Below are positions 28,801-38,904 of a stretch of 64,000 nucleotides of DNA, piece after piece (position 1 is the first letter of the stretch; each line of letters starts with the position of its first letter). A program made the translations under genes and the position numbers. The notes beneath the pieces were generated by a model, which saw nothing but the letters and a program-made list of their open reading frames with translations, was not told the DNA's origin and ran no database searches. The stretch is from Nautilus pompilius (taxonomy: Eukaryota; Mollusca; Cephalopoda; Nautilida; Nautilidae), in NCBI GenBank assembly GCA_018389105.1, contig JACATO010000923.1, positions 124,001 to 188,000 on the forward strand, given 5' to 3'.

Positions 28801-30970
28801 AGCTAAAATGGTTACTTCTAAGATTAGTTATTCCTAGAGGGATTTATATTAAGCTAAAATGGTTACTTCTAAGATTAGTTATTCCTAGAGAGATTTATAT
28901 TAAGTTAAACTGGTTACTTCTAAGATTAGTTATTCCTAGAGAGATTTATATTAAGTTAAACTGGTTAACATTCAGCAGATTTTTTTTTTAAAAAAAGAAA
29001 ACCTTTTTAGGGAAAACTGGTGGATGAGTGAGGAAACCAGTCGAATACAGAAAAAGAAACTCTGAGAAATGTTTTTAATGACATCTGAGAAATACTTTAA
29101 TTGTAATAATTAACACAGGATAAATTAATAATCCATGTAATAACCAGACTGAGTGCATACTTAAATCTGAGATAGCTAGACCTGAATCAGAATCTTTTCT
29201 TAAGTTAAATGTAAATTTAACCTGGAAAAAATAACTAGCTGTTTTTTTGTTTGTTTGTACCATTACAGTCTTAGTGTGCATATGTATATTTCCTCAAACA
29301 ATGAGTTATTTGAATTTGTGAATTAAAAATGTTTTGTTAATGCAGCAGCAACACAGTATAAAAGTTTTCAATGGAAGTAGGCATGTCTGATAAAATGAGA
29401 AATATGGTTTATGTCAAAGTGATGATAAATAATAATAATAATAATGGTTGCCCTTTGCAGACAAAGATGGCCATTAACATATTACATGTAAAGACCTGGA
29501 TGCATAAAGCTAATTATAGTGTAGGCAGCTGCTGATGTAGGAGTGAGATCTGCTGTGAATATGAAAGGTGGTGTCGGAGCAATAAGAAAGCAAAATTTCA
29601 AACAGTCTGCAATATTCAAGAATTTCATCAGAAAACTATTACCATCAGCTCTCTCACCTTCATGAGCATGGTAGAGCTTGCCTACCTGACTTAATGAACT
29701 TGAGAGCCACACTAGTAGACATCTATGTTCTAAGAACTTCTAGGAAGAAGACTTATGTAAGATGATAGATATTCACTACATATTAAACAGACTATTTACA
29801 GTGCATTCCAGAAACCGAGTAAAGTGAAGCATCAGTAAAGGAATTATGTTTAATTCACATCATTTACATCAATACAAAAATCAGTCATTTTGGCTAAGAC
29901 CACAAATAAATGAGTCACATAATCTCTCTCTACCATGAATTTCTAAAATAGATATTCTTTACATTGCATATTTCTCTCCCCCCCACAAAAAAATAACATC
30001 TTGTAAATCTTACTGAGATTTGTTTTCTAAATATCTGTTTGCCTTATCAAAAAAAGAAAAAAAAGTTGTTTTCCAAAAATCTTTTTAAAAACCTTTCAGA
30101 TATACAGCCTTGATAAGATGTATAAATTTGCTAACTGGATTCATCCTGTTGACAGACAGGTTTCACATTCATCACTTTTCAGAGTGACTGCATAGCATAT
30201 TAGAATCAGTCACACAGATTTCCGGCAGCATTTTTTGCCATGCCAGCAATGTTTCAGCTTAACAAGAAAACCAGAAGTCTCGAAAGAAATTTATTCCTTA
30301 AATGCATAACGAACCAAGTAACGTCACTTTCTGATGCAAACCTGATAAGTTAATGCAGAGAAAGGTTGTCACGTCAAGCATTCCTATTATGTATTTATAT
30401 TTTTTTCTAATCATCTCAGACATTATCAGCTAAGTCAGTAAATTTTATTAAATCAGCTTATAAAACAAACGACAACCACGGGAAACATAACTATTCTGCT
30501 CATTTATATTACTATAAATAAGCCAGACTAACCAGAACAGCTTTTAGTCCTTGAAGTCACTATAATTTTATATTTCTTAGCAACAATTACTAAATTTTGA
30601 TCATTTCCTCCAAATTTTCTCGACACAATAGTAACTGTAAAAAATAAAACTGTCTGTGTGTGTGTGTGTGTGTATCTCTGTGTGTGTGTGTCTCTCTGTG
30701 TGTGTGTCTTTGTGTGTGTGTGTCTTTGTGTGTGTGTGTGTGTCTTGTGTGTGTGTGTGTCTCTCTGTGTGTGTGTCTCTCTGTGTGTGTGTGTGTCTGT
30801 CTGTGTGTCGTCTGTGTGTCTGTCTGTGTGTCTGTCTGTGGTGTGTCTGTGTGTGTGTCTGTGTGTGTGTCTGTGTGTGTGTCTGTGTGTGTGTCTCTCT
30901 GTGTGTGTGTGTGTGTGTCTCTGTGTGTGTGTGTGTGTGTCTGTGTCTCTGTGTGTGTGTGTGTGTGTGT

Positions 30971-31005
<35 letters not shown>

Positions 31006-31482
31006 TCTGTCTGTGTGTGTGTGTGTGTGTGTCTGTCTGTCTGTGTGTGTGTGTCTCTGTCTGTCTGTGGTGTGTGTGTCTCTGTCTGTCTGTGTGTGTG
31101 TGTGTGTCTCTCTGTCTGTGTGTGTGTGTGTCTCTGTGTCTGTGTGTGTGTGTGCTCTGTCTGTCTGTGTGTGTGTGTGTCTCTGTCTGTGTGTGTGTGT
31201 GTGTGTCTCTGTCTGTCTGTGTGTGTGTGTGTCTCTGTCTGTCTGTGTGTGTGTGTGTCTCTGTCTGTGTGTGTGTGTGTGTGTCTCTGTCTGTGTGTGT
31301 GTGTGTGTGTCTCTGTCTGTGTGTGTGTGTGTGTGTCTTGTCTGTCTGTGTGTGTGTGTCTCGGTCTGTGTCTGTGTGTCTCTCTGTGGTGTGTTGTCTC
31401 TGTCTGTGTGTGTGTGTCTCTGTTGTGTCTGTGTGTCTCTCTGTGGTGTGTCTCTGTCTGTGTGTGTGTGTGTGTGTGTCTC

Positions 31483-31520
<38 letters not shown>

Positions 31521-34117
31521 TCGTCTGTGTCTGTGTGTCTCTCTGTGTGTGTGTGTCTCTGTCTGTGTTTGTGTGTCTCTGTCTGTGTGTCTGTCTTGTG
31601 TGTGTGTGTGTGTGTGTGTAATATTTTGTATCTAATTTTACTGTTGTTTTTTTTTTTTACCTGTAATATGTCAAACATTTTAAAAGCAAAAACTAAACAA
31701 ACAGAAAAACAGAAAATCAAAATAAACATTGCTATTTTGTCTAAGCTAGATACCATGGAAAGCAAAATTACTTGATGCCAAAAGGCCAAAGAATCCAGCT
31801 GGAAGACTTTTTGCTAAAATTAAAATCAATTTCAAGAACTAAAAGTTCAATTGAAACATATTTCCATTAGAATTTGATTTTATTATCCACTTCTATTAAT
31901 AAGCCATATTGTTTTCATAAATACATTTAAAAGAAATAACAACATAAAATTCATACCCTTGCCCACTGACTTGTTTATACAAATATTAAAGCCCCATATG
32001 CTGCATAAGCCATCAGTCACTAACAAGTACTTTAGGCTGACAAAGGCCAATAAAAATTAAATATAATTATTTTATTAGATTTTAATCATTCATTTTAGCA
32101 CATATTTCTTTAAAAAAATTTGCTAAGCACATTTGTTCTGTATGTTGTGTGCACACGTCTGAAAAGTCAGTTTCAGTTTTTGTTTGTTAGCAGCACCTAA
32201 CCGCGGTAGAAAGTTTTCACTTAAAGGACGAGTACGTCAAGAAGGAAAAGAAATTAAGTAAAAAAAAAAAAAATTGCATTATATTTATAATCATATACAA
32301 ACATAACTGACAATATATTTAACATTTCAACATTACCTAATAAATATTTTCCAAATTTTAAAGAACATTAAAGTCTTTATTTATTTTTTAAAAAATAAAC
32401 GTTGTAAAGATAATTTTATAAGACAACACACTCCTTTAATAAACTCATCGGACTTCCTCCATGCTGCGTTAAAGAAGTTGGTCATTTCTACAAAAACAAT
32501 ACAAAAAAACTATGATGACAGTTTTGCTTTTAATTAAAATTGTCATTCGTTTTTGCTGTGGAATGAATACTAATAAAATAAGGACCAATATATCACTTAG
32601 CTTGTTAGAAAAAACAGAACTAAACACAAGAACAGTAATATTCTAAGTTACTTTCATTTTGAAATCACCAAATATAAGAAAATATTGTGAGATAAATCAA
32701 GTAGTTTTTTTTTTTTTATATATGTATAACTATGCAACTCAACATGGCCGCTGCCAGTTTGTAATTTTATAATACCATTTAACTGACATCTTCAAAGAAT
32801 TTATGAAACAGTCTGTTAATCCTGTGGCAACTTAACACCAAGAAAGCATGGGGGAAAAAATTAATAAAAATAGTTCGTTTAAGGAACAGTTAATGTCACA
32901 AATACAGTCAAGCATCTTATAAAATGTTTTTAATACAAAAAACTAATTCTCCTGACTGTGAGATAAAATGCAGGGTTAGTTTTTTTTAATCTAACAAAAA
33001 GACACTTAAATATCCAAGTTTGCAATATTATGCTTTCTAGATCAACATATAGAGCTGTCACAGTACTATTTAAAAAACAAAACAGCAGATGTTTTTGGCT
33101 ACTTGAAAATGAAAACCAAAACAAACAACATTATTCAGTATTTAGATGCTCCGTATGAATAATCATTTTTTGACAGGTTAATATATAAACTGTAAGTAAT
33201 GAATTACACATTATTCAAGATGACAAGAGCTAACAGATTCATCTAAATGTTTTTCCTTAGCCTATTTAAAAAAGGTTTTACTACAATATTTACACTGAGA
33301 CAAGCATGCATTAGAAACTAAATATTAAATTAAGAACAGGGTTACTTACAGGACATAGGTGAGAATGGTTAGATATGTACTTTCCAATGTGGGGATACTT
33401 GGCTGACAATGCCATAATCAGAAGCAAGGCATCACGAGCTTGCTGGCCAACCAGGCCATCCCTGTGGATGTATGGGATGAGTAATGAAAAAATCAAAAAC
33501 TCTGCGGGTCCTTTTTCCTCCTCCTCCATAGAAAAAAAACAGTTCAGTGTGGCTGGTTGCTGTGAGATGGAAATGCAAATCTGATGGAGAACCTGAGAGA
33601 GATGCAGCTCCACCTCCTTTGACTTGAGGTGGTCGGCACATGATGACAGCAACATCATCAGTGGATGAATGATGCGTTTGTGAATCAAAATCAGTTGATC
33701 TGAGTAACTTATGAGGTGGTCAAACATTTTAAGCTGGTCACAAAGTAGCTTCTCCTTGTGGTCAGTCACAAAGGCACACCAGTAGCCAAATTTCTCTAAA
33801 ACATTCTCACACATGAGAAACTGTAGTATTGGTCCCGGTTGGTCATTTTGATTTTCCTCTACTGACAGCAAGTTGATCATCTGCTCAAGGTTGTGAACTA
33901 CAGTCTCCACCTCATCTGTGTGGTACCTTGCCTTCAGTGCACCCTCTTCTTCGCCAATCACTCTCCATGCTTGTTGCCAGTGGTTTTGAAAGACTTCCAG
34001 ACATGTCTGAGGATCAGTGTTTCTATGTGGTTGAATTTCTGGTGATGGCAAGTTCTCGAGTTTTCCAGAAGCTGACCTCGATTCTTGTTTTGTTAGGCCT
34101 CGCTTAAACCAGCTCAT
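767..34117 (-). CDS. FHIP1: FHIP1 (FAM160A-type) FTS and Hook-interacting protein, 7 coding exons, 3' part missing
   Basis: FHIP proteins join FTS (AKTIP) and Hook adaptors in the FHF complex, which links Rab5-positive early endosomes to dynein/dynactin (established knowledge). The seven exons (33350-34117, 22300-22458, 21137-21223, 13727-13894, 13312-13391, 12460-12615, 767-1839) all have GT donors and AG acceptors, and their phases join without a break to give about 830 codons. Family landmarks, in order: residues about 230-250 contain [15 protein letters not shown]; 257-272 read [16 protein letters not shown]; then [47 protein letters not shown] and, in the last exon, [10 protein letters not shown]. 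These span the RAI16-like helical region and the divergent Ser-rich C-terminal part. The start ATG (34115-34117) has an in-frame TAA 15 nt upstream and a G at -3. Vertebrate family members are roughly 970-1040 aa, so about 150-200 C-terminal residues should lie left of position 767. No frameshift or stop interrupts the exons. The FHIP1 class is clear; whether it is closer to vertebrate FHIP1A or FHIP1B cannot be told. Confidence 0.94.
5121..5277. repeat. 40-bp tandem repeat, 4 copies
   Basis: The unit begins CCTCAAACAATGACCAGATC and is 40 bp. Four copies start at 5121, 5161, 5201 and 5241 and are identical until the last four bases. Perfect identity points to recent expansion inside FHIP1 intron 6. 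Confidence 0.97.
8073..8303 (+). mobile_element. Mariner-type deletion derivative (231 bp)
   Basis: Near-perfect terminal inverted repeats (CAGGGTGTCCGTAAAGTTAC... and its complement with one base fewer), about 25 bp, flanked by TA at 8071-8072 and 8304-8305. Between them, plus-strand frames keep a piece of Tc1/mariner transposase: [11 protein letters not shown] and, one frame off, [19 protein letters not shown]. This corresponds to the DDE core between the second and third acidic residues. It is non-functional: the ends and a small part of the core are all that is left. Confidence 0.85.
9359..11535 (+). mobile_element. Pogo/Tigger-type DNA transposon, decayed
   Basis: Perfect 19-bp terminal inverted repeats (CAGTAATACCTCCTATAAC), TA target duplications at 9357-9358 and 11536-11537, total 2177 bp. 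The plus strand carries a broken Tigger/jerky-like transposase. An HTH-type piece at about 9700-9830 has [20 protein letters not shown]. The first DDE motif NVDEIGLF lies near 10115-10140, [10 protein letters not shown] near 10455-10485 and [12 protein letters not shown] near 10530-10575. The acidic C-terminal tail follows at 10865-11245. Stops and frameshifts interrupt it, so it is dead. Confidence 0.92.
12460..12615 (-). CDS. FHIP1: FHIP1 coding exon 6, residues 421-472 plus a split codon
   Basis: The exon is 156 bp between a TTTTGTTCAG acceptor and a CAG|GTTTGG donor. It encodes [20 protein letters not shown] and then [20 protein letters not shown], the end of the conserved RAI16-like block. 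It ends with two bases of an Arg codon completed by the next exon. The GTTTGG donor is weaker than the others in the gene. Confidence 0.92.
12616..13311 (-). other. FHIP1: FHIP1 intron 5
   Basis: A 696-bp intron between GTGAGT (13306-13311) and the CAG ending at 12616. AT-rich; no repeat or element recognised. Confidence 0.88.
13312..13391 (-). CDS. FHIP1: FHIP1 coding exon 5, residues 395-420 plus a split codon
   Basis: The exon is 80 bp between TTTTTCCAG and a TTCAA|GTGAGT donor, leaving two bases of a split Lys codon. It encodes [19 protein letters not shown] and VMFQLVF, again matching the FHIP1 family in order. The next exon begins with the single base that completes the codon. Confidence 0.92.
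13392..13726 (-). other. FHIP1: FHIP1 intron 4
   Basis: A 335-bp intron, the shortest in the gene, between GTAAGT (13721-13726) and CCAG ending at 13392. AT-rich; nothing else recognised. Confidence 0.88.
13727..13894 (-). CDS. FHIP1: FHIP1 coding exon 4, residues 339-394
   Basis: The exon has 56 codons and phase 0 at both ends (TTGCAG acceptor, AAA|GTAAGT donor). It encodes [20 protein letters not shown], then an Ile/Leu-rich helix pair and the RINSNSK end, matching the conserved FHIP1 segment that ends in RIGSNS in vertebrates. Confidence 0.93.
14040..14330. other. Locally GC-richer intronic segment of unknown nature
   Basis: Base composition is clearly richer in G+C and CpG than the flanking intron (for example GGCGGCCGGTCG near 14216-14227), ending at a C-run near 14297-14308. 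No protein family recognised in either strand. It may be an old SINE-like or retroposed sequence. Confidence 0.3.
15741..15790. repeat. (AAT)n microsatellite
   Basis: Imperfect AAT/ATA trinucleotide run directly before the Tc1-like relic. Confidence 0.9.
15800..17390 (-). mobile_element. Tc1-like transposon relic
   Basis: Degenerate inverted ends sharing TTGAGACCAC / TCTGAGACCA (about 15830 and 17362). On the minus strand, pieces of a Tc1 transposase are readable. [14 protein letters not shown] is followed by [12 protein letters not shown] (16091-16140), equivalent to the WPAQSPDLNPIE signature, and further upstream in the transposase there is GEKFNL. Many stops and frameshifts. Exact ends are uncertain. 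Confidence 0.82.
21137..21223 (-). CDS. FHIP1: FHIP1 coding exon 3, residues 310-338
   Basis: This small exon has 29 codons and phase 0 at both ends, between TTTTTTCCAG and CAG|GTAGCT. It reads [19 protein letters not shown] followed by [10 protein letters not shown], a conserved FHIP1 segment. Confidence 0.93.
21224..22299 (-). other. FHIP1: FHIP1 intron 2
   Basis: A 1.08-kb intron between GTGAGC (22294-22299) and the CAG ending at 21224. AT-rich; no element or exon recognised. Confidence 0.88.
22300..22458 (-). CDS. FHIP1: FHIP1 coding exon 2, residues 257-309
   Basis: The exon has 53 codons and phase 0 at both ends. It is bounded by the TTTTTTTCCAG acceptor and a CAG|GTGAGC donor. It encodes [16 protein letters not shown] through [10 protein letters not shown], one of the best conserved stretches of FHIP1 proteins. 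Confidence 0.94.
25491..25988 (-). other. Unidentified open segment in FHIP1 intron 1
   Basis: Two minus-strand open stretches follow each other: 25988-25707 (93 codons, with [20 protein letters not shown] and [20 protein letters not shown]) and 25679-25491 (62 codons, with [20 protein letters not shown]). A frame break and a stop separate them. The amino-acid mix of the first looks more protein-like than the surrounding intron. I do not recognise a family. It could be a decayed retrocopy or transposon fragment, or chance. Confidence 0.25.
26308..26651. mobile_element. Foldback (long-TIR) element
   Basis: Inverted arms 26308-26391 and 26568-26651, each 84 bp with one mismatch by eye, around a 176-bp AT-rich loop. 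The arms begin TGATGGTTTTGGACTCTAGA. No coding capacity. This is typical of a non-autonomous foldback MITE or a local inverted duplication. Confidence 0.9.
28107..28967. repeat. 51-bp tandem array, 17 copies
   Basis: The unit starts TTAGTTATTCCTAGAGAGAT and is 51 bp. Seventeen copies are counted at starts 28109, 28161 and then every 51 bp to 28926. Only a handful of substitutions are seen: an extra G in copy 1, AAGTTAAA variants in some copies and GGGATT in one. The first and last copies differ most. Confidence 0.96.
30650..31619. repeat. 970-bp GT-rich microsatellite with CTCTGTCTG interruptions
   Basis: Alternating (GT)n runs broken by CTCT, CTGTCTG and similar short pieces; all frames read as Cys/Val or His/Thr repeats and are not genes. 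In the FHIP1 transcript (minus strand) it is CA-rich. Confidence 0.97.
33350..34117 (-). CDS. FHIP1: FHIP1 first coding exon, residues 1-256
   Basis: The exon has 256 whole codons and starts [10 protein letters not shown]. The donor GTAAGT follows at 33349, after a complete Pro codon (phase 0). The acceptor of this exon is a CAG ending at 34172, giving 54 nt of 5' UTR before the ATG. The encoded part holds the N-terminal helical half of the RAI16-like region, with [12 protein letters not shown] near residue 40 and [17 protein letters not shown] near residue 215. The N-terminal 30 residues are polar and poorly conserved in the family. Confidence 0.94.
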
Positions 34118-34124
34118 GGCAGTA

Positions 34125-34145
34125 TCAACCAGTTACTATCTCCAT
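34125..34145 (-). promoter_or_regulatory. uORF in FHIP1 leader (6 codons)
   Basis: On the minus strand an ATG at 34143-34145 opens six codons (MEIVTG) and stops at TGA, 7 nt before the FHIP1 ATG. It lies in the same exon as the true start, so it should be in the mRNA if the acceptor at 34172 is used. Confidence 0.5.
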
Positions 34146-36009
34146 ATTCTATTCAGGCAAACACTGCTAACCTGAAAAAACACAACAAAAGAAGCTTATT
34201 TATCTGTTCTGTTGGCCTCTGAAATAAACAGCTTGTTTAAAAAAAAATGGATAAATCTAAATTATTTACACAGCAGCAAAAGCCAAAGGGCCCACAGTCT
34301 ACTTACCACTCAATTTACTATGGTTGGAAACCCCACATTCTATATATAATTATTATTATAGTCAGCATCATATATCATATGCCCAGAGAGGTCTCACAGT
34401 CTATATTACTGCTGGTGAGAATTTAAAATATACACTATTTATTTAAAAAACTACTTATGATCACAAAACCCATAAAGATTTTCTTAATATTAATGCTTTT
34501 GTATAAAAATTCATAGCCAAGTTGTTGAGACTGTACAGTGATGAGAATACCAGTAAGGGAGAGTTGGACTTTAAAGAACTTGGTGAATAAGCCTAGAGAG
34601 GGGAATCTATCTTTTATTAGCAAAATGATTAGCCAAAATTTTAGAGAATAGTCTAGATAAACTATCAAATGTGCTACTAAAGCACAATGAATGAGCAGTT
34701 TGCACAGGCCAACTTTCAAGACTTTTAGTGCAGTCCAGTGATCACTGATAAATAGGCATACATCTGTATGAAGACAAACACATTTCCTCATGTTACTTAT
34801 TTTCTCAAACATTATGAACTTTCATTGTATATAATTTTGAGTATGACACACATACCATGAAACTTATATTCTTATATTGTCCAAACTAAGCTCTCAGAAC
34901 CCGTATTAATATTTTCCTTGAGGTATAAACCTAATGTGGTAGGAGAATTTACAAAAGGCATCACATGTATTTATATTCTTTGCCATATAATCTCAAATGA
35001 GCACACAAAATTTATAATACAATTTATAGTAAGTAAATATACATTTAAATCATTCTAATTAAAATAAAAAATGTCAATTTTTTTGTCAAAATTTAGTCAT
35101 TCAAAACAAAATCATGGAGATAATTTACCTTATAGTATTATACATACATATAGGACATCAGTAATGATGCAGTTTTAAAGGGTAGATAGTATGGGTTAGC
35201 TCATTGTAGGTGTCAACACCTTACTTTTATTTCCTATAGTAGCTGACAATGAACGACCACGCATTTTGGACTATATAAAACAAGAAAAGCAAGATCTAAC
35301 TGTATTGTTTGAATATAGTGTTAAGGGACTGCAAATGTTTATTTCCCAATATCTTCGACTGTGTATATAAGCATAGAGAATTGTGATTAGGCAAGAAAGT
35401 TCCTGTAATGTGCCATTTTGTGGAATAAATGGTTGGCTAAAGATCCACTGGATAATTCAGGAATTATCAAGTAATCACCACACTGGTAATGAAGATTAAA
35501 TTCATGCAATATTTGACACTGAATTGTGTAAATGGATATATTTTTAATCAATATGCAAGATTCCATCAATAATGGAAGAGCACAAGAGGATGCAAATGCC
35601 ACTTTACCACCATCTTTTAAAGACCCTTGATATTGGAGCACTTTTTTGCACAAAATCCAAGAGTGATATTAGCTCTTTTGTCAACTTGCTGCAAGCGGTG
35701 GAAATGTGCTTTCAGTCTTTATTTACTCTCTTGTAGGGAAAGAACAACAATCAGAAAGTTTCACTTTCATTACCTCCAAGGAAAGTTTTCAGGAGGAAGG
35801 AAAGACCAGAAATATATTTCAAGGTTTTAAAAAGAATGAAGACATGACTGTGATGACAAATCCAGTGGCAAAACAGTAAAAAGGCATTCCAAATGTAAGG
35901 ATAGGCCACTGCACAAAACAAAAGTTTCTCGGCAGGTGGTAAAACAGGGCTTAACTCAGAGTGGTAAATCAAAAGTGCTGGATTTCTAAACCAGCCACAT
36001 GCATTTTTT

Positions 36010-37270
36010 GTTACAGTTGAAGGAAATGACAGATATTATTTCTGGAGAGGAAAAACTTGCAAGTTTTCAGCTCAAGTTATATGTGGATAAAAGCGTAATA
36101 CCTGTTGCACAGAAAATAAAGAACTTAACATTTTGTCTCAGGAACGGAGCAGACAGAAAGTTGAATGTGCTCCTAAGTAAAGACATTATTGAGATACCCA
36201 ACAGCCTCACAGAATGAATATCACCACCTGATGTAACCCCAAAATCAGTATCAATATAATAAGGGCAAATGAGGTAATCGTGAGAGAAGGAAATCCAATT
36301 GCCACCATAGAAAAAGTTGTGCATGATCTGACTGGATCAACTGTGTTCTGCAAGTTAGATCCAAATTAGGGCTTCCGTCAGATCAAAACGAATGAAATGT
36401 TATGAGAAATAACAGCATTCATGACCCACAGGGACCTACACAGGTAAGAGAGGCTGATGTTTGAAGTTACTTAAACTCCAAAAAAAATACCAGAAAATTT
36501 TTAAGGATAAACTGTAGAACTACTGTGGAGTGGTTAATACGGCTGATAATTATTCATGGCCATAGAATTAAGAAGCGACAAAAACCTGTTAGCAGTGCTG
36601 GGATGTCCCAGGTAATGTGGCTTTACTCCTAACAGTAGCAAGTGTGAGTTTAGGCTTCCAAAATTAACATTTTTTGGATAAGATGTTAGTAAATGTAGAA
36701 TTGCACCTAGTGAAAAAAAGGTAGCAGCAATCAAGATTGCAAAACTCCCACAGATCACAGAAAGCAGGTCTTTTAGATTTGATGCAATATTGTGCCAAAT
36801 TTCTACTTGATTTTTGCACAAGCGGTAGAACCACTTAGAAGACTTAGCTGAAAGAACCAACAGTTTATATGAGAAGCTCAATAAAATTTGTTCTAAAAGT
36901 TGAAAGATCTCATAACCAAGGCAAAAACACTTGCTTATTTCAGAGATGAATGCAAAACTTGCATTTTAGCATATGAAAATCTCAATAGAACTAGAAAATT
37001 TTTAACCAAACCTCAAGATGGCACGTGGAGAGTGACTTTATGCATCCGAGATCTTTGATGTGACCATAAGCCAATAATAAAGTGGAAAAACAAAACAGGA
37101 TACTTCTCAAAACCCTCAAGTGGTTCACACAAATGAAAAGAGGTGGTGAGATGAGTTTCACAAATTCTTGCAGGCATGCAAAACCATGCCTCAAATTAGT
37201 ACAGAAGCATTTCTCATGTTTGGCAAAGAAATGAAAATCAAACTGCCAGAGCTGAGACATAATAAAAACA
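36010..37270 (+). mobile_element. Ty3/gypsy-type LTR retrotransposon relic (pol part)
   Basis: Plus-strand fragments in broken frames match gypsy pol in the correct order. A segment before the RT (VDKSVIPVAQKIKNLTFCLR) lies at about 36090-36150. Then come GNPIATIEKVVHDLTGSTVF (about 36288-36345), FMTHRDLH, a LPKLTFFG-type motif (about 36655-36680) with IAPSEKKVAAIK, and an RNase H-like YFRDECKT (about 36938-36962). Stops are frequent and no LTRs were identified. It lies antisense to FHIP1 in the 5'-UTR intron. Confidence 0.82.
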
Positions 37271-37670
37271 TTGATGAAAATATTAAAGATTGTGATTAGA
37301 GTATTAAATTAATTAGCAGACACGCTGTGCACTAACAACAAATGTGGTTCAGTGACCAGCCCAGTTTCTTAGAGTTCAAGTCCTTCTGAAAAACACCAAA
37401 AACATGGGAAAGTAGCAACTAAAGTTCAAAAGTTAGCCATACACTGTTCTGATCTAGTGACATAGGAGAAACAAAACATTACCTGTGAAACTTCATCACA
37501 CTCCTGAAAAACCAAGGTTGGAAGCTAAAAAGTGTAATGACAAGGACATTTCAGTCAGTATATATACAATTTTATCTGAAAATGTGAATGGGAGTCAAGA
37601 TATTAGAAGCATTATTTGACAAGTAAACTCTATTGAATGAATAGGATCTTTTTTTTAAAGTGAAAGATCC

Positions 37671-38904
37671 AGAGGAATCATGTGTTATTTGAGAAATTAT
37701 CAGTCACCACACTAAATTCTCATGTTATTTTTTCCTACTATTCCACATAAGGGTAGATAGCTCATCTCTTTTCCGCACTACAACCAAGGTGTTAGAGGAA
37801 TCATGTGTTATTTGAGAAATTATCAGTCACTACACTAAATTCTCATGTTATTTTTTCCTACTATTCCACATAAGGGTAGATAGCTCATCTCTTTTCCGCA
37901 CTACAGCCAAGGTGTTAGAGGAATCATGTGTTATTTGAGAAATTATCAGTCACTACACTAAATTCTCATGTTATTTTTTCCTACTATTCCACATAAGGGT
38001 AGATAGCTCATCTCTTTTCCGCACTACAACCAAAGTGTTAGAGGAATCATGTGCTATTTGAGAAATTATCAGTCACCACACTAAATTCTCATGTTATTTT
38101 TTTCCTACTATTCCACATAAGGGTAGATAGCTCATCTCTTTTCCGCACTACAACCAAAGTGTTAGAGGAATCATGTGTTATTTGAGAAATTATCAGTCAC
38201 CACACTAAATTCTCATGTTATTTTTTCCTACTATTCCACATAAGGGTAGATAGCTCATCTCTTTTCCGCACTACAACCAAAGTGTTAGAGGAATCATGTG
38301 TTATTTGAGAAATTATCAGTCACCACACTAAATTCTCATGTTATTTTTTCCTACTATTCCACATAAGGGTAGATAGCTCATCTCTTTTCCACACTACAAC
38401 CAAAGTGTTAGAGGAATCATGTGTTATTTGAGAAATTATCAGTCACCACACTAAATTCTCATGTTATTTTTTTCCTACTATTCCACATAAGGGTAGATAG
38501 CTCATCTCTTTTCCACACTACAACCAAAGTGTTAGAGGAATCATGTGTTATTTGAGAAATTATCAGTCACCACACTAAATTCTCATGTTATTTTTTTCCT
38601 ACTATTCCACATAAGGGAAGATAACTCATCTCTTTTCCGCACTACAACCAAAGTGTTAGAGGAATCATGTGTTATTTGAGAAATTATCAGTCACCACACT
38701 AAATTCTCATGTTATTTTTTTCCTATTATTCCACATAAGGGTAGATAGCTCATCTCTTTTCCGCACTACAACCAAAGTGTTAGAGGAATTATGTGTTATT
38801 TGAGAAATTATCAGTCACCACACTAAATTCTCATGTTATTTTTTCCTACTATTCCACATAAGGGAAGATAACTCATCTCTTTTCCGCACTACAGCCAAAG
38901 TGTT
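37671..38904. repeat. 123-bp tandem array, 10 copies
   Basis: The unit (123-124 bp) begins AGAGGAATCATGTGTTATTT. Copies start at 37671, 37794, 37917, 38040, 38164, 38287, 38410, 38534, 38658 and 38782. Variation is limited to a T-run length and a few substitutions. The array ends in 20 T (38903-38922). It directly follows the gypsy relic. Confidence 0.96.

Larger units (their letters stand above)
22459..33349 (-). other. FHIP1: FHIP1 intron 1 of the coding part, 10.9 kb
   Basis: The intron holds an unidentified open segment at 25491-25988, a foldback element at 26308-26651, the 51-bp x17 array at 28107-28967 and the GT-rich block at 30650-31619. The stretches 22459-25490, 26652-28106, 28968-30649 and 31620-33349 are AT-rich intron with small microsatellites, for example (AAT)n near 29428-29447. 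I recognise no gene in them. Confidence 0.85.

Noticed and set aside
28107-28967. CRISPR-like repetition
   Set aside because: Direct head-to-tail repeats without unique spacers, in animal intron DNA; an ordinary minisatellite. The same holds for the 40-, 65- and 123-bp arrays.
30590-31789. Very long open frames on both strands over the GT-rich block
   Set aside because: They read only Cys/Val/Ser or His/Thr repeats dictated by the microsatellite; no domain, no splice logic.
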